This document shows, in pieces, positions 11,433 through 22,380 of a DNA stretch of 64,000 bases. Every line of letters starts with the position of its first letter. Within the stretch, counting starts at the first letter, position 1. The notes under the pieces are model-generated. The model saw only the letters and a program-made list of their open reading frames with translations, was not told where the DNA came from and ran no database searches. Source of the stretch: Notolepis coatsorum (Eukaryota > Chordata > Actinopteri > Aulopiformes > Paralepididae); assembly GCA_963971535.1 (NCBI GenBank), contig OZ020589.1, forward strand, positions 78,338,347 through 78,402,346, read 5' to 3'. The translations under genes were made by a program, and so were the position numbers.

Positions 11433-11615
11433 GGAAGCACGGTGTTTCCCCTTGTTTTTGACATGCCCTTTCGAGACCAAATGATCATCGCACGTATTTT
11501 TGCGGGTCCAATCACAGTATGTTGACAATATTTACAAAACAACTTATCGCCGGAGCCATAAAAATCATTCGGATACTGCTCTGCTCTGAATTTAGGGTTT
11601 AGTGTGGTATTTCGT
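11415..11615 (-). pseudogene. CGGBP1/BED-like zinc-finger relic of a hAT transposase
   Basis: The minus-strand frame reads KKLRNTTLNPKFRAE, then NDFYGSGDKLFCKYCQHTV, giving a Cys-x2-Cys pair. A frame change then gives TRKNTCDDHLVSKGHVKNK, supplying the His-x5-His pair. Together this is the finger layout of hAT transposases related to the host protein CGGBP1 (DNA binding). The frame change and the missing catalytic region make it a relic. It sits in the element at 10635-11892. Confidence 0.65.
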
Positions 11616-13331
11616 AGCTTTTTGGATGCTGTTAATACCGGAGCAGCTACACGCTTGTGTTGTTGTGAAGCAGTGTGGAAGTGACGCGCGCGGTGTAACA
11701 CGCTTTAGCGTCCCGGACTCCCGGTCATGTTTGCTTTGCACCAAACGTTCCACCGTTATCCCGAAAACGGAATTACAGTCCAAATTATGGCAAATTCTGC
11801 AATATTCCACGTTTAACAGGTAATTCCATTTTTATTGCTCAATTCCGCGATTCCGTCCGCGATTCCGTGATCGCGGATTTCATATGGCTCTACTAGAGCT
11901 GCCGCGATTACCGCATTACCGCGGTATCGCTGTTACATCACGGCCACCGCAGAGTAGGCTGAATACCGCATCACCGCTGTTTTTTATAATAATAATAACT
12001 CCTCTCGTTGGGCTTGCGGCTCTGCAGATATACCCCACTCCTCTATCGAGGTTCCAAGCGACCCTATTGGGTACCAGAAAAGTCACGTGAAACATTGCAG
12101 ACCACTGATTGGTCAGAAGAGAGACGCGTCACACGTTGGGAGCGTCCTGCAGTTTTTTACATCCTGAATGTCAGCCATTGATCAGAGCTCATCACAATAC
12201 GGCTAATAACGTTAGCTTTAGCTCCCCGCCGGAGTGGACTACCATCGCTCCTCAGGAGTAGTAAACGAGACATAATGATTTTACTGTCTGCAACGAATGT
12301 TATAATAAAAGCCCTTCGTTCTATACACTTGTCTGATTGAAAACGTTATTAACAGACCGCAGAATGGGACAACTCAGCACGCTCTGAGCAAAGAAAGGAA
12401 CTGAGATGGTCCGGTAAATACGCTGATGTTATTGAACGTATAACTATATAATGGTAATGCCACAAAACGAATGCCTTTATTATAAAGTAGTAACTTTATA
12501 GTAATAATAATAAGAAAGGGTCGGGGGGGTAACCACCCCTGCCCGCGACACCGAGTGAACGGCGCACGACCAGAGGGGAAACTTCGAATCCGTGTTTCAC
12601 TTTCAATAACTAATGCGTGCTTGCCGAATCCCAAACAATATTCATGCTGCAAAGTCATCCTCTAAAGATCGACATTTAGACTAGAGGCAGGCTATATGCT
12701 ATAAAAAGTAGACTACTACTAAAAAAAAAATGCATTCAAACTTTTTTTTTTTTTTTTGTGCGTGCGGTAATAACCGCGGCGGTAGGACATATTTTGCAAA
12801 TCCGTGCGGTAAGGAAAACATCAATACCGCGGCAGCTCTAGCGGCAACGACAAAGAATTGCTGCAAAATAAACATACATGTTGTAAAAAAAATAAATAAA
12901 AAAGAGTGATATGATAATATTATCATATCGTTATCGTGATATCATTTTTGGCCATATTGCCCAGCCCTAAGTTATAGTAGGTAAACCAATAACCGCTTAG
13001 TTTTACACACAGCTGCCTGAGTAGCGGTCCCACAATCGAACCTGTCCCCATGGCAAAATTTTTGTGTTTATTATGAAAATATGAAAACAAAGCTTCCGAA
13101 TACTGAATTGAGCTTTGAATACTTACATAATTAACAAATGCCTGGGCCCTGGATATCTGCATAGTTGAGGCCTTAATGTTTCCAACTGCACTGTTGACAT
13201 GTTAGCCTTCATGTATCTGAAATTATGTATGCTTGGGTAATTCTCACAAAACGGAGAGTGAGACTGTCTCAGACAGTCTTTTTTTAGACAATGCTGAATT
13301 CACCCTATATATTTTAAGTTAAGTTCATGTT

Positions 13332-13790
13332 TTAAAGAGGCCATATTAGGCTTTTTGTGTTTTCTCCTAACCTTTGTGTGTTATATAGCTGGAGGTGCAG
13401 GTAGAATGTCTGCAGAGTTACAAAATCCAAAGTCCAGCCAAAGGGAATTATTCTCTCGGACACAAATACTTCCTGAAATGCTTTGTTTGTAGTCCAGCCT
13501 TTCTTGCTACAGTGTCACATTTTTTGTCAAGCCTTTTCTTCTGTTATATTATACGGAATCTAGTCCATATCTACGTCACTATTTAACACAATAGTTTATT
13601 CTTCTTTATGTCTATTGATCTATTATTGTTCACTCCTGCACAAAAAAAAACCCTGATATGCCCTGGTCTGACTCTTGATTTACGTTTCTCCGTTTTTCAA
13701 TATGGCGGCTCGCTCATATACTGTAAATGTTCTCCTTTTCTACCCAAACAGTTTACTAAAAATGGGCATAATATTGGCTCTATAACTTAA
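13332..13790. mobile_element. TTAA-flanked MITE (ggccatattagg family)
   Basis: Bounded by TTAA at 13332-13335 and 13787-13790. The left end reads agaggccatattaggctttt and the right end, reversed, contains agagccaatattatgccc, an imperfect inverted repeat. The left body (cctttgtgtgttatatagct, gttacaaaatccaaagtcc) resembles a very common fish repeat. TTAA targets fit piggyBac or Kolobok transposons; I cannot choose between them. No coding sequence. Confidence 0.6.
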
Positions 13791-14996
13791 ATTAGTGCAT
13801 CTTTTTCAGAATTCTAAAAGAACTATGACATACGGCCGTAATGAGAAAGATGTTATGGTAATGTCAGAATTTAGGGATTAGGGATGCGCCAATCAGATAA
13901 TAGTAGTAGGGATGGGAATTGAAAACCGGTTCCCGATTCCTGGAATCGCATGCCTCTGTGACTATCGATTCCTCTTATCGCTGCCAGGTTTTTCCGACAG
14001 TTGCGCATTTCAAAACAATAACGTTAGCGTTAGCATGCAGCCATAGAGCAGACTATTTGATTCCTTAACACATTGGTCGCCAAAATCGCTTCCCAGCATT
14101 ATTGCTGCCATGCTTTGACCGCCAACATCGCTGTACAGCGTTTTTGAGATCAATATTTCATTTTTTCGCCATGGCATTCATAATTCATCCACCCAACCCC
14201 CGGTGCCCTAGCGGGACCCTAGATGGGACTGCAACGGCTCAATACCGCCGCCTGGTGGATGGTCGGGCGAGTTACACACTCAAAAACCGGAAAGTGTCAT
14301 CGGTGCGTAGAGGAAATTCCTCCAGCAGTCACATCTCGCTACGGGACTCCTGACAGACACTATAGTACATATGGATCGCTGCCATAACCCAATAATCGAT
14401 ATGATTTCGGCGTTTATTGCGCCATACAAACCGGAAATGGATCTAGGTGATCGGCGTCGAATAATTGGGATCTTTCTCCGCCAGTCTCATCGGCGCACGG
14501 TAAGGGGGCAGTAACGTTATTTTCGACCCGATTGTGCATTTCCTTGTTTGCAAACAGTCTGATCAATATATCCACCCATACTACATAAAGCCGTTACTGA
14601 TGATCAAGGAATTATAAACGACCCCCCCCCCCCCCCTTTCCTCCACGCATGATGAAGCACAATGTACAGTGGCGGCGCCAGAGAATTGGCATTGGGGGAG
14701 CTCTGGGGGGCTGGATTGTTTATAGCAGGTGCTAATGAATTTTAATGCAACAAACAATAACAAACAAAATAACGGCTAATATGGGGTCGGCAATTAGATT
14801 TTCCCCAAGCCTTTGCTTGGCGGGCCAGGATCAAAAACAATGGCTAGGAACTTCCGGTTATGTCAGTGTAGGAGAAAGACGTGGTCGAGAAGGCTCTCCT
14901 GCCTCACGCTAATAATTTACATTTCTAACATCTAAAAAACGTTTCAACCACAGAAAATCGAAACTCCTACTTAACAAACACCCTACCGAGGTAAAA

Positions 14997-15920
14997 ATGA
15001 ACAACGACAGGACCAGACATCTTAAACAAGCGACATTACAACCGACACGGACAACTCCAATCAATAGGGCTAACGCTACTAGCAAGACAATGGCCGCACG
15101 AGACTTCGCAGTCAATACGGAGCACATGGAAGACGGTCAAGACGCCCTATCCATGACTATTCTACTCGAAGTTCTGGCAAAACAAAGATCCAGCCTCAGA
15201 GAAGACTTTTCAACTTTGTTACAGAACTCTCTCTCGCCCCTACAAACATCGGTGGATGCACTTCACGAAACGGTTAATTCCTTTCAAGCACGCCTCGCCA
15301 CAGTTGAAACCACCGCGGGAGATAACTTTGAGGGTCTCGTCAGAGCGGAGAAAACCATACGCAAATTGGAAACAGACAACACCACCCTCCTAGACCGGGT
15401 CGACGAGCTGGAAAATCGTTCAAGGCGAGTCAACCTCCGTATTGTAAACGTACCCGAAGACAGCGAAAAGGGACAAGACCCTATTAAATTTGTCGCAAAT
15501 CTACTGATGGAAGTCATGGGTCCCGACGTATTCAACAAGCCACCGGAGCTGGAGAGAGCACAACGATCTCTACTCCCCAAACCCAAAACGGGTACCCCGC
15601 CACGATCCATCATAGTATGCTTCCACCGGTTCCAGGAGAAGGAACGAGCATTACGCTGGGCCAGAGAACACGAACCCCGCTATCAGAATAAAACTCTGAG
15701 ATTCTACCCGGATTACAGCGCAGCCCTTTCTAAAAAACGTGCAGCGTTTAATGAGGTCAAAACTATCCTGTACCGTAAAGGCATACGCTTCGGGCTCCTT
15801 CACCCCGCCCGCCTCCGGGTGACACTGGCGGAGGGAGAAGTCTACACTTTCACCACACCGGAGGAAGCCAAGACATTTTGCAAGGAAAGATTTGGCCAAG
15901 CTGAAAACCCCGTTAAATGA
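14997..15920 (+). CDS. L1-like ORF1 protein (RNA-binding chaperone)
   Basis: An intact 307-residue frame. Residues about 60-140 look like a coiled coil (RSSLREDFSTLL, LETDNTTLLDRVDELENRS). Residues about 141-240 form the RRM-like part, beginning RRVNLRIVNVPE and including ERALRWAREH. A basic C-terminal domain follows (SKKRAAFNEVKTILYRKGIR, RLRVTLAEGE). This is the layout of L1 ORF1p, a trimeric RNA-binding protein that packages LINE RNA. The start is the first ATG of the frame, following an A-rich leader. It is unusually complete beside the heavily broken ORF2. Function is inferred from domain order. Confidence 0.85.
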   Translation: MNNDRTRHLKQATLQPTRTTPINRANATSKTMAARDFAVNTEHMEDGQDALSMTILLEVLAKQRSSLREDFSTLLQNSLSPLQTSVDALHETVNSFQARLATVETTAGDNFEGLVRAEKTIRKLETDNTTLLDRVDELENRSRRVNLRIVNVPEDSEKGQDPIKFVANLLMEVMGPDVFNKPPELERAQRSLLPKPKTGTPPRSIIVCFHRFQEKERALRWAREHEPRYQNKTLRFYPDYSAALSKKRAAFNEVKTILYRKGIRFGLLHPARLRVTLAEGEVYTFTTPEEAKTFCKERFGQAENPVK

Positions 15921-17069
15921 ATGACTGGGACCCCAGGCTATAAGACGTTCCACATCGACCGTGAAAGAAAACAAGCAGAGTCGACCGGTCATAGTTGGTA
16001 TGGGTACGTCACGTGATCGCTTCCCCAGGTTTATAATTTAAGGTGGAACTTTTCATTTCACCGTCACTTTTTGAATGATAATGGTTTTATATAATTACTG
16101 ACATACTGCAAAGTAGACCTGCCATAGTTTGTCTGATTAACCAGTTCAATGACCGGGACACCAGACTACAATAGACGTTCCACATCGACCGTTATTTCTA
16201 TTTTTCTGCCATAGTTAATTTGGATATGGGATCGCTTTTTCTGTTTCCTAGAACTTAAGGTGGAACTTTTCATATTACTGTCACTTTGCGAATGACAACA
16301 GTTTTATATAAATAAGGACATGTTGACCAACTATATATATATCTTTTGAATATCCATCTATTTTTTCTCCCTTCAAATGGATGTCGCTTTCGAACATGAA
16401 ACAAAGGTTGGGTCTTCTTGGAATCAAAGGTGGAACTTTTATTTTGATTTTTTTTTCTCATACCATGAAGGACACGTTTTACATAATAATTGACATATTG
16501 CAAAATCGACCTGCAAGAGTTAATTTGGATATGGGATCGCTTTTTCTGTTTCCTAGAACGTAAGGTGGAACTTTTCATATCACTGTCACTTCACGAATGA
16601 CAATGGTTTTATATAAGTAAGGACAGTTTGACCTACTATATACATACATATATATTTAATAAATATCCATCTATTATTTCTTCTCCCTTTAAATTGATGT
16701 CACTTTTGAACATGAAACAAGGGTTGGGTACAATTCTACACATACCTATCTCCAGTTCTCCAAGTTATTGGTTGTTCATGTAAATAACAATGTTCATTTG
16801 CTCCTCAGCAATAGTTTCGGTTAAAGCACAAATAAGATGTGTATAACATAATGAGAGACAGGAGCCTCTCTACATAGGCTAGGAGTGAAGCTGCACAATT
16901 GGAAGACACTCTGTCAACCGGGGATTTATCAGGGGTAAATGTGTTTATGTTCTATTTGTATTCTATGTATGTTTCCGTCTGTACTATATATGTATATTTT
17001 TTCATATAGAGAGATATCGGTACCCTTATACTCTAATAGAGAATAATCCAGACATGGAGTGGTGGGGAG
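15921..17069 (+). other. Inter-ORF spacer of the L1-like LINE with repeats
   Basis: No gene seen. The phrase aaggtggaacttttcat followed by tcac and a gtttttatata-like string occurs at about 16040, 16258 and 16561, with an extra half unit near 16430. The phrases gacgttccacatcgaccg (15941, 16178) and ttaatttggatatgggatcg (16207, 16517) also repeat. The spacer thus grew by imperfect duplication. A 1.1-kb spacer is long for an L1. Confidence 0.7.
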
Positions 17070-18358
17070 ATGGAGACCACTTTACAACACAACCACACAG
17101 ATCAAATGATGGAGCCAGTTAAATTCATAACATTCAATATCAAAGGCCTAAACAACACAATCAAAAGGAAAAAGGTCTATTCATACCTAAAGAAACTCAA
17201 AGCAGACATTGTATACCTACAGGAAACGCATCTTTCTGATGAGGAGCATAAGAAACTCAAGAGAGAATGGGTTGGACAGGTGTTTGCTTCCTCCTTTAAT
17301 ACCAAATCAAGAGGAACCGCAATCCTTATTAACAAAAACATCCCTTTCGTTGCCACCAAAACCACCTCTGACCCTAGAGGCAGATTTGTACTTGTTGAGG
17401 GACAAATGTACTCGGAACGTTGGACACTATTGAACATTTATGCACCTAACTTCGACGACCCTGCCTTCATCCAGAATATTTTCCTTCTTATAGCTCAGGC
17501 AACGGGCATAATTTTAGTGGGAGGGGACTTCAACTTCTGCCTGGATACAGTACTAGATAGGTCCTCAACCAACCCGGCTTCCCCTACCAAGGCAGCAAAA
17601 ACAACCATTTCTTTTATGAAGGACTATAACTTGACAGATGCCTGGAGGGGAATCCACCCAGGGGTTAGAGATTACTCCTTCTATTCTCACCCCCACGGCA
17701 CCCACACGCGTATAGATAACTTCCTGCTATCCACTCACCAATGCCATAGAGTATTGAACGCTCAATACCTTACTCGACTGCTGAGCGATCATTCCCCTTT
17801 GATTATATCCATATTTATGCCAGATAAGATAAAAACAATATATAGATGGCGATTTAATTCAATGCTTCTCAAACAACCAGAATTTCGCTTTTTTATTAGA
17901 GAACAAATTGCATTCTTTACACTAACAAATAAACAATCTGCCCCTAATAGCTTCATCTTTTGGGATACACTCAAGGCTTACCTAAAGGGGCCACATTATC
18001 TCCTATACAAAGGGAATGAAAAAGAAATACTGTGCTGAACTTGATTCTATTGAGGCTGAAATTCAAACACTTGATAAAGACTATCAGAGAACATCAAATA
18101 AAGATACATATAGGACCCTGGTGAACAAAAAAATACAATATAATAACTTAAATACATACAAAACTGAGAAATCCATTATGCGTTCTAGACAAAAATACTA
18201 TGAATTGGGAGAGAAACCTAGCAAAGTACTGGCATGGCAACTAAAAACAGAAGAAAGCAAGAGGGCAGTTAACGGAATTGAAGTAGCCCCGGGCAAAATC
18301 TCCAATAAACCCACAGAAATTAGCGATGCTTTTAGAAACTATTACAGTGACTTATTAC
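17070..18358 (+). pseudogene. L1-like ORF2, endonuclease part
   Basis: The frame 17070-18038 encodes an apurinic-like endonuclease: FNIKGLNN (Asn), LQETHLSD (Glu), LLNIYAPN, GGDFNFCLD (Asp, Asn), TRIDNFLL and LLSDHSPL (catalytic Asp-His). These are the residues that nick target DNA to prime reverse transcription. Near 18016-18038 the frame shifts, and the linker continues as KKKYCAELDSIEAEIQ through to FRNYYSDLL near 18357, where an insertion begins. Start: the first ATG, with a second Met at residue 15. The motifs look intact, but the frameshift separates the endonuclease from the reverse transcriptase. Confidence 0.85.
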
Positions 18359-18866
18359 ATGGCGTTTTCACAATCGCCGAAATGCTTGCTTGTGATTGGT
18401 CAATAGCGCGCGTCAGAGGTCCGTTATCACACGATAACCGACCTCTGCCAAGCAATAATGACCGCTGTGCGCAGCTGTTCGCAATCAAGCCCACTACAAC
18501 ACTATCAGTGCTGCTCAGCATATGCACAGCTGCACTCAGTCATCAGTGCAATCAGACCACAGACCTGCCGACTGCCGATAATAATAATCACTTTATTTGG
18601 GCTGACAGAGCCACAGAACAACTGCGTTTGCATTTGATCTCGTCTTGTCGATGGTGTACAATGAATTAGGTATATTTGTTAGTAAGTTAGCCATGTAATA
18701 AGCGGGATAATGTATAGCTAAAATTAGCTGTACTCGATCATTGTCGCAAAATAATTGACCTTCACTGACGTTTAAAACACCTCGGCGCTGCGCCTCGGTA
18801 TTTTAAACTCTGTGTCGGTCAATTATTTTGCGACAATGACCACGTAGCTATACATTATCCCTTACT
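18359..18866. mobile_element. Short insertion in the LINE with a long hairpin
   Basis: The LINE frame breaks after YYSDL and resumes at about 18870 (TAQPSGDSTAID). The short direct repeat acttat flanks the inserted piece (near 18349 and 18864). Its right part (18704-18861) folds into a hairpin: ggataatgtatagct with tagctatacattatcc, and cattgtcgcaaaataattga with its complement. The loop contains cggcgctgcgcctcgg. The left part has gttatcacacgataac, another small palindrome. I cannot assign a superfamily. Confidence 0.65.
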
Positions 18867-20510
18867 TATACACTGCACAACCTAGCGGGGACAGCACAGC
18901 AATAGACTCCTTTCTTTCCAAACTTGATCTCCCAAGCTTGTCTGTCGAGGATAGTGAGTTTATGAGCAAACCTTTTTCAATTTGCGAAGTAACAGCGACC
19001 ATTAAACTTCTACCGTCAAATAAGTCTCCTGGGGAGGATGATTTCCCCCCAGAGTTCTACAAGGAATTTCAATACCTCTTAATCCCTCCCTTAATGGAAG
19101 TCCTTCAATTAGCTAGAGAAGAAAAACAATTTCCTGAGACGTTCTCTCGGGCCATTATATCGGTTATTCACAAGACGGGGAAGGACCCTTTAAAGTGCGC
19201 CTCCTACAGGCCAATCTCGCTCCTAAATACAGACTATAAACTTGTAACTAAGATGACATCCAAAAGATTAGAAACATTCTTTCCCCGCCTTGTTAATTCC
19301 GATCAGACTGGCTTTATAATTAACAGACATTCCTCTAACAATCTTAGACGCTTTTTTAATATTATCCATTTCGCACATAAAAACAAGATTCCCAGCATTG
19401 CTCTCTCCCTCGACGCCGAAAAGGCCTTTGATCGGTTGGAATGGCCCTATCTCTTCAAAGTCCTTGAAAAATGTGGTTTTGACGCTCAATTTGTCGACTT
19501 GATCAAATCACTCTATGGCTCCCCCAAAGCTAGGATTGCGGTCAATGGGACTACCTCAGATTATTTCTCCATACATAGAGGTAACCGACAGGGCTGTGCT
19601 CTTAGCCCCGCCTTATTTACACTTGCCCTAGAACCCCTAGCAGAAGCAATCAGAATAGACACTAAAATAACGGGCTTCGAAATTGGACCGAACACACATA
19701 AAATCTCGCTCTGTGCCGACGATATTCTTCTCTTTTTAACAAACGCTGTTGGACTTGTATAGCTCCTTTTCCGGTTATAAAATTAACCTTGACAAGAGTG
19801 AAATATTGCCCTTATCAGATTCTATTAAAGACACCATTCAACATAACTTCCCTTTTAAATGGTCACCAAATGGTATAAGATACTTGGGTATATAGATAAG
19901 GAGATGGGGAATCTATATAAGCTCAATCTGTTAAAACAGTTACAAATCCTAGGGGAGGACTTGGAAAAATGGATGAACCTCCCTCTCACCTTACTAGGCC
20001 GAATTAATGCTATAAAAATGAATGTCCTGCCAAAGTTTCTTTATATAATTCAGTCCCTCCCAATCCAAGTCCCTTCTAAATTTTTCTCCTCCTTGGACGG
20101 ATTGATCAGACGGTTTATATGGCGAGGTAAATCCCCAAGGATCGCCTTAATTAAACTTACTATTATTATACTATACAAAGGGAGGACTGAAACTTCCTAA
20201 TTTTAGATTGTATTACTTGGCGGCACAAGCCAGATTTTTGGCTCAAATGTTTGAGGGGGACCTCTCAGCCTCATGGTTGAACATTGAATCTAGACATCAA
20301 CGAGACCGCCCCGTCTGATACCTTGTACAAATGGGACGTGAAATCAATTAAGACCATCACCCAGAACCCCTTCATGATCCATTCAGTCCAAACCTGGTTA
20401 AAATTACAAAACATTTTTGGACACAATAGCCCTCTATCACCTAAAACCCCCCTATGGGCAAATAGGCTTATACCTATCTTATACCAGAATAGAGACTTTG
20501 AGTCCTGGGC
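18867..20510 (+). pseudogene. L1-like ORF2, reverse transcriptase part
   Basis: The largest open piece (18938-19762) carries the reverse transcriptase fingers and palm: LPSNKSPGEDDFPPEFYK, YRPISLLNTDYKL, SLDAEKAFDRLEW (first catalytic Asp), GNRQGCALSPALF and LCADDILLF (the usual YADD box with Cys in place of Tyr). A frameshift follows at about 19745. The thumb region continues as YKINLDKSEILPLS, then RYLGI interrupted by a stop near 19893, and KEMGNLYKLN. Another frameshift near 20170 precedes KLPNFRLYYLAAQ and further pieces to about 20510 (DFESWAL), where a TIR element is inserted. Multiple frameshifts make this inactive. Confidence 0.85.
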
Positions 20511-20851
20511 CCTCATGCATCAACGTGTTCTACGCACAGATCTGTGCGTAACCCGTGCGTACGATCATTTCTAAGCAAAGAGTGGGATTCATCAATTTCG
20601 ATTTGAACTTGACTTCGTGCGTACATCTACGCACATTTCAGACCTGGCGTACCTAGCTCCCAGTGGTAGAATATATTATTACAACAAGGAAATGAGCTTC
20701 TGTGCATAATAACACTGGATGTTCTGTATGAACCGTAGTTCATTATAGTTCATTGTAAGATAGCAACAGTAGTGTAATTATGGTCAAAACCCTATAAATA
20801 GCATTTGGAATAATAGATCTTTCTCTCAGAATGAATGCAGCATGTCATATA

Positions 20852-21006
20852 TGTTACGATGAATTGAAAATGGGGGACCCTGATGTAAACAAGACGAAAG
20901 TCTTTCTCTGGTCTGCATCCCCTTAACAATTGTATGTATTGAGCTGTACTGTACTGTACCCATTCTGCAATCTGTTAATAAAGTTTTCATTCATTCATTC
21001 ATTCAT
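20852..21006 (+). mobile_element. Short non-LTR tail with (attc)n, copy 1
   Basis: Runs from gaattgaaaatgggggaccc through ttaacaattgtatgtattga and cattctgcaatctgttaata to aaagttttcattcattcatt. A 5'-truncated LINE or SINE tail with a 4-bp terminal repeat. Related copies are at 21067, 21289, 37960/39588 and 54481. Family not assigned; the tetranucleotide tail suggests the CR1/L2/Rex group. Confidence 0.7.
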
Positions 21007-21066
21007 GGTTTATATAGCGTTATCAGAATATACGGGGTGTAGGCTACTGACTGACTGCGCTCCGCG

Positions 21067-21225
21067 TAGCTTGATTGATTGATTGATTGAAAAGTTTATT
21101 AACAGATTGCAGAATGGGTACAGTACAGTACAGCTCAGTACATACAATTGTTAATTGGGGATGCAGACCAACTTTCGTCTTGTTTACATCAGGGTCCCCC
21201 ATTTTCAATTCATCATAAATCATAA
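21067..21225 (-). mobile_element. Short non-LTR tail with (attc)n-type end, copy 2
   Basis: Reverse-oriented relative of copy 1, 60 bp from it, beginning with (ttga)n then aagtttattaacagattgca and ending cattttcaattcatc. Copies 1 and 2 face each other and could form a hairpin. Confidence 0.7.
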
Positions 21226-21288
21226 AGCTCAACTCGTTATTATTTTGCGCACAGACCGCCGAAACACGGGAACGTTTTGATTATATTT

Positions 21289-21428
21289 GAATGAATGAAT
21301 GAATGAAAACTTTATTTAACAGATTGCAGAATGGGTACAATACAGTACGGCTCAATACATACAATTGTTAAGGGGATGCAGACCTGAGAAAGACGTTTGT
21401 CTTGTTTCCATCAGGGTCCCCCATTTAA
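21289..21428 (-). mobile_element. Short non-LTR tail with (tgaa)n, copy 3
   Basis: Same orientation as copy 2. Starts with tgaatgaatgaatgaa then actttatttaacagattgca, and ends at cagggtcccccattt. Nearly identical to the copy at 54481-54626, including gaaagacgtttgtcttg. Confidence 0.75.
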
Positions 21429-22380
21429 AAGGCTTTACGTTAAACGAAACAAGTGGAATTTCGAAGCTGTAAGCAGAATAAGTCATATGAATATAGTGTT
21501 CTTCCCCCTTTTTACTGTACAAGAAAGAATAGAAAACGCATTGCAATGACACCATGCAGATAGTGGACAGACTATATGATGGGATTCAAGTTCATGTATT
21601 GAAAGGCAGGATACATCATACATGCAGTGAGATTCATTGTTCTATGCTCTCGTATTATATTGTTTATATAGGCTACCCAATACTGACATCAAAATAGATT
21701 GTAGTATGCCTCTAGAAATCATATGCAGCAGGTAGAAAATTGACGGGAGATCCATCGCGATTTGGAATAGAATTGAGGAGAACTTTAATCCGTGGGTATT
21801 AATCAAACAACACGGGAAAAGGCAGTCATATTCCAGCGCGGTCTTTATTAGCCGACAACAAAATAGATGCCTCTAAAAATCATATAGCCAATCGAACACA
21901 ACTAATAAAGGCATTCATACAGCACGGTTATAATGACACACAACCAGCGCCAAACAGTGGTCAACGAACGGTCTTTATTAGTATTTTGAGCTGTCCAGGC
22001 AGAATTGCAGCAATGGTTTTAGGGAGCCGTTGATATCTGACATCACCGTTTACAAGTCCGCCTTTTATTTATCCCATAAATCATAATACGCGATAGTGTC
22101 TTCTTGGTTCGACAGCAGTGAATTCTCCGTGGAGTCCCGCTCGGGTCGGTCCATTATTTCACATCCCATGGGGGGTGTTTCCTCATTTTCATGACCATAT
22201 ATGGATAATCATGCACGAGCATTGACGGTAGAACAAAGTGGTATTCATCAACACGGAGGACCATAGAGCCTGCGTACGCACGTGTGATGAATGCCGACTT
22301 CCCTGTGCGTACGCTAGTTCTACATTCCGTGCTTACGTGTGGAAGTAGGTCAAGTTCAAAGTCCACGTTGATGCATGAGG

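Larger units (their letters stand above)
10635..11892 (-). mobile_element. hAT element with tagagccatatg ends, CGGBP1-like finger relic
   Basis: Starts tagagccatatgaaatccg and ends with the exact inverted complement cggatttcatatggctcta. Flanked by perfect 8-bp duplications ctagagct at 10627-10634 and 11893-11900. The target was the first bases of the CCGCGG-family copy 2. The interior has repeated attccgttt and ttccgcgat motifs near the ends, a three-unit tandem repeat (11036-11432) and a minus-strand zinc-finger exon relic (11415-11615). No catalytic core. Confidence 0.9.
10628..12840. mobile_element. Non-autonomous hAT element, 'CCGCGG' family copy 2
   Basis: Flanked by perfect 8-bp duplications gcggcaac at 10620-10627 and 12841-12848. 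The right end is cgcggcagctcta. The left TIR is interrupted after its first seven bases by the element at 10635-11892; the remainder continues from 11893. Net length about 947 bp. The interior matches copy 1 closely and has the uninterrupted ctcaggag site near 12250 where copy 1 carries its BED-type insertion. Confidence 0.9.
10354..12969. mobile_element. 'gggctgggcgata' family element, copy 2 (nested, reverse)
   Basis: Starts tagggctgggcgata and ends tattgcccagcccta. Flanked by agtaatag (10346-10353) and agttatag (12970-12977), 7 of 8 matching. The segment 10430-10627 plus 12841-12880 is the reverse complement of copy 1 (6917-7518), joined precisely across the inserted CCGCGG-family element. 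This confirms both the family and the insertion point. Confidence 0.85.
9901..13150. mobile_element. Putative outermost hAT-like element of a four-level nest
   Basis: The left end is tagggctggtccgaatagca followed by gctttgaatact. The right side has ccgaatactgaattgagctt, tgaatactt and ends near aaatgcctgggccct. The ends are inverted and share the gaatac motif, but the terminal match is imperfect and no clear TSD was found. The interior is interrupted at 10354 by the next element. The left interior (9960-10350) is AT-rich without recognisable coding sequence. Confidence 0.45.
20511..22380. mobile_element. TIR element inserted in LINE ORF2
   Basis: Ends are exact inverted repeats: cctcatgcatcaacgtg at 20511-20527 and cacgttgatgcatgagg at 22364-22380. 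The LINE protein stops at DFESWAL before it and resumes at LYKVSLDWNI after it. The flanks (tcctgggc, gccctggcc) do not give an unambiguous duplication. Subterminal parts share tgtgcgtacg and gtgcgtac motifs and the phrase attcatcaa. The interior contains three copies of one non-LTR tail. No transposase frame seen. Confidence 0.75.

Noticed and set aside
21744..22140. Possible host exon inside the TIR element
   Set aside because: No open frame of note and no domain; it lies well inside a transposon.
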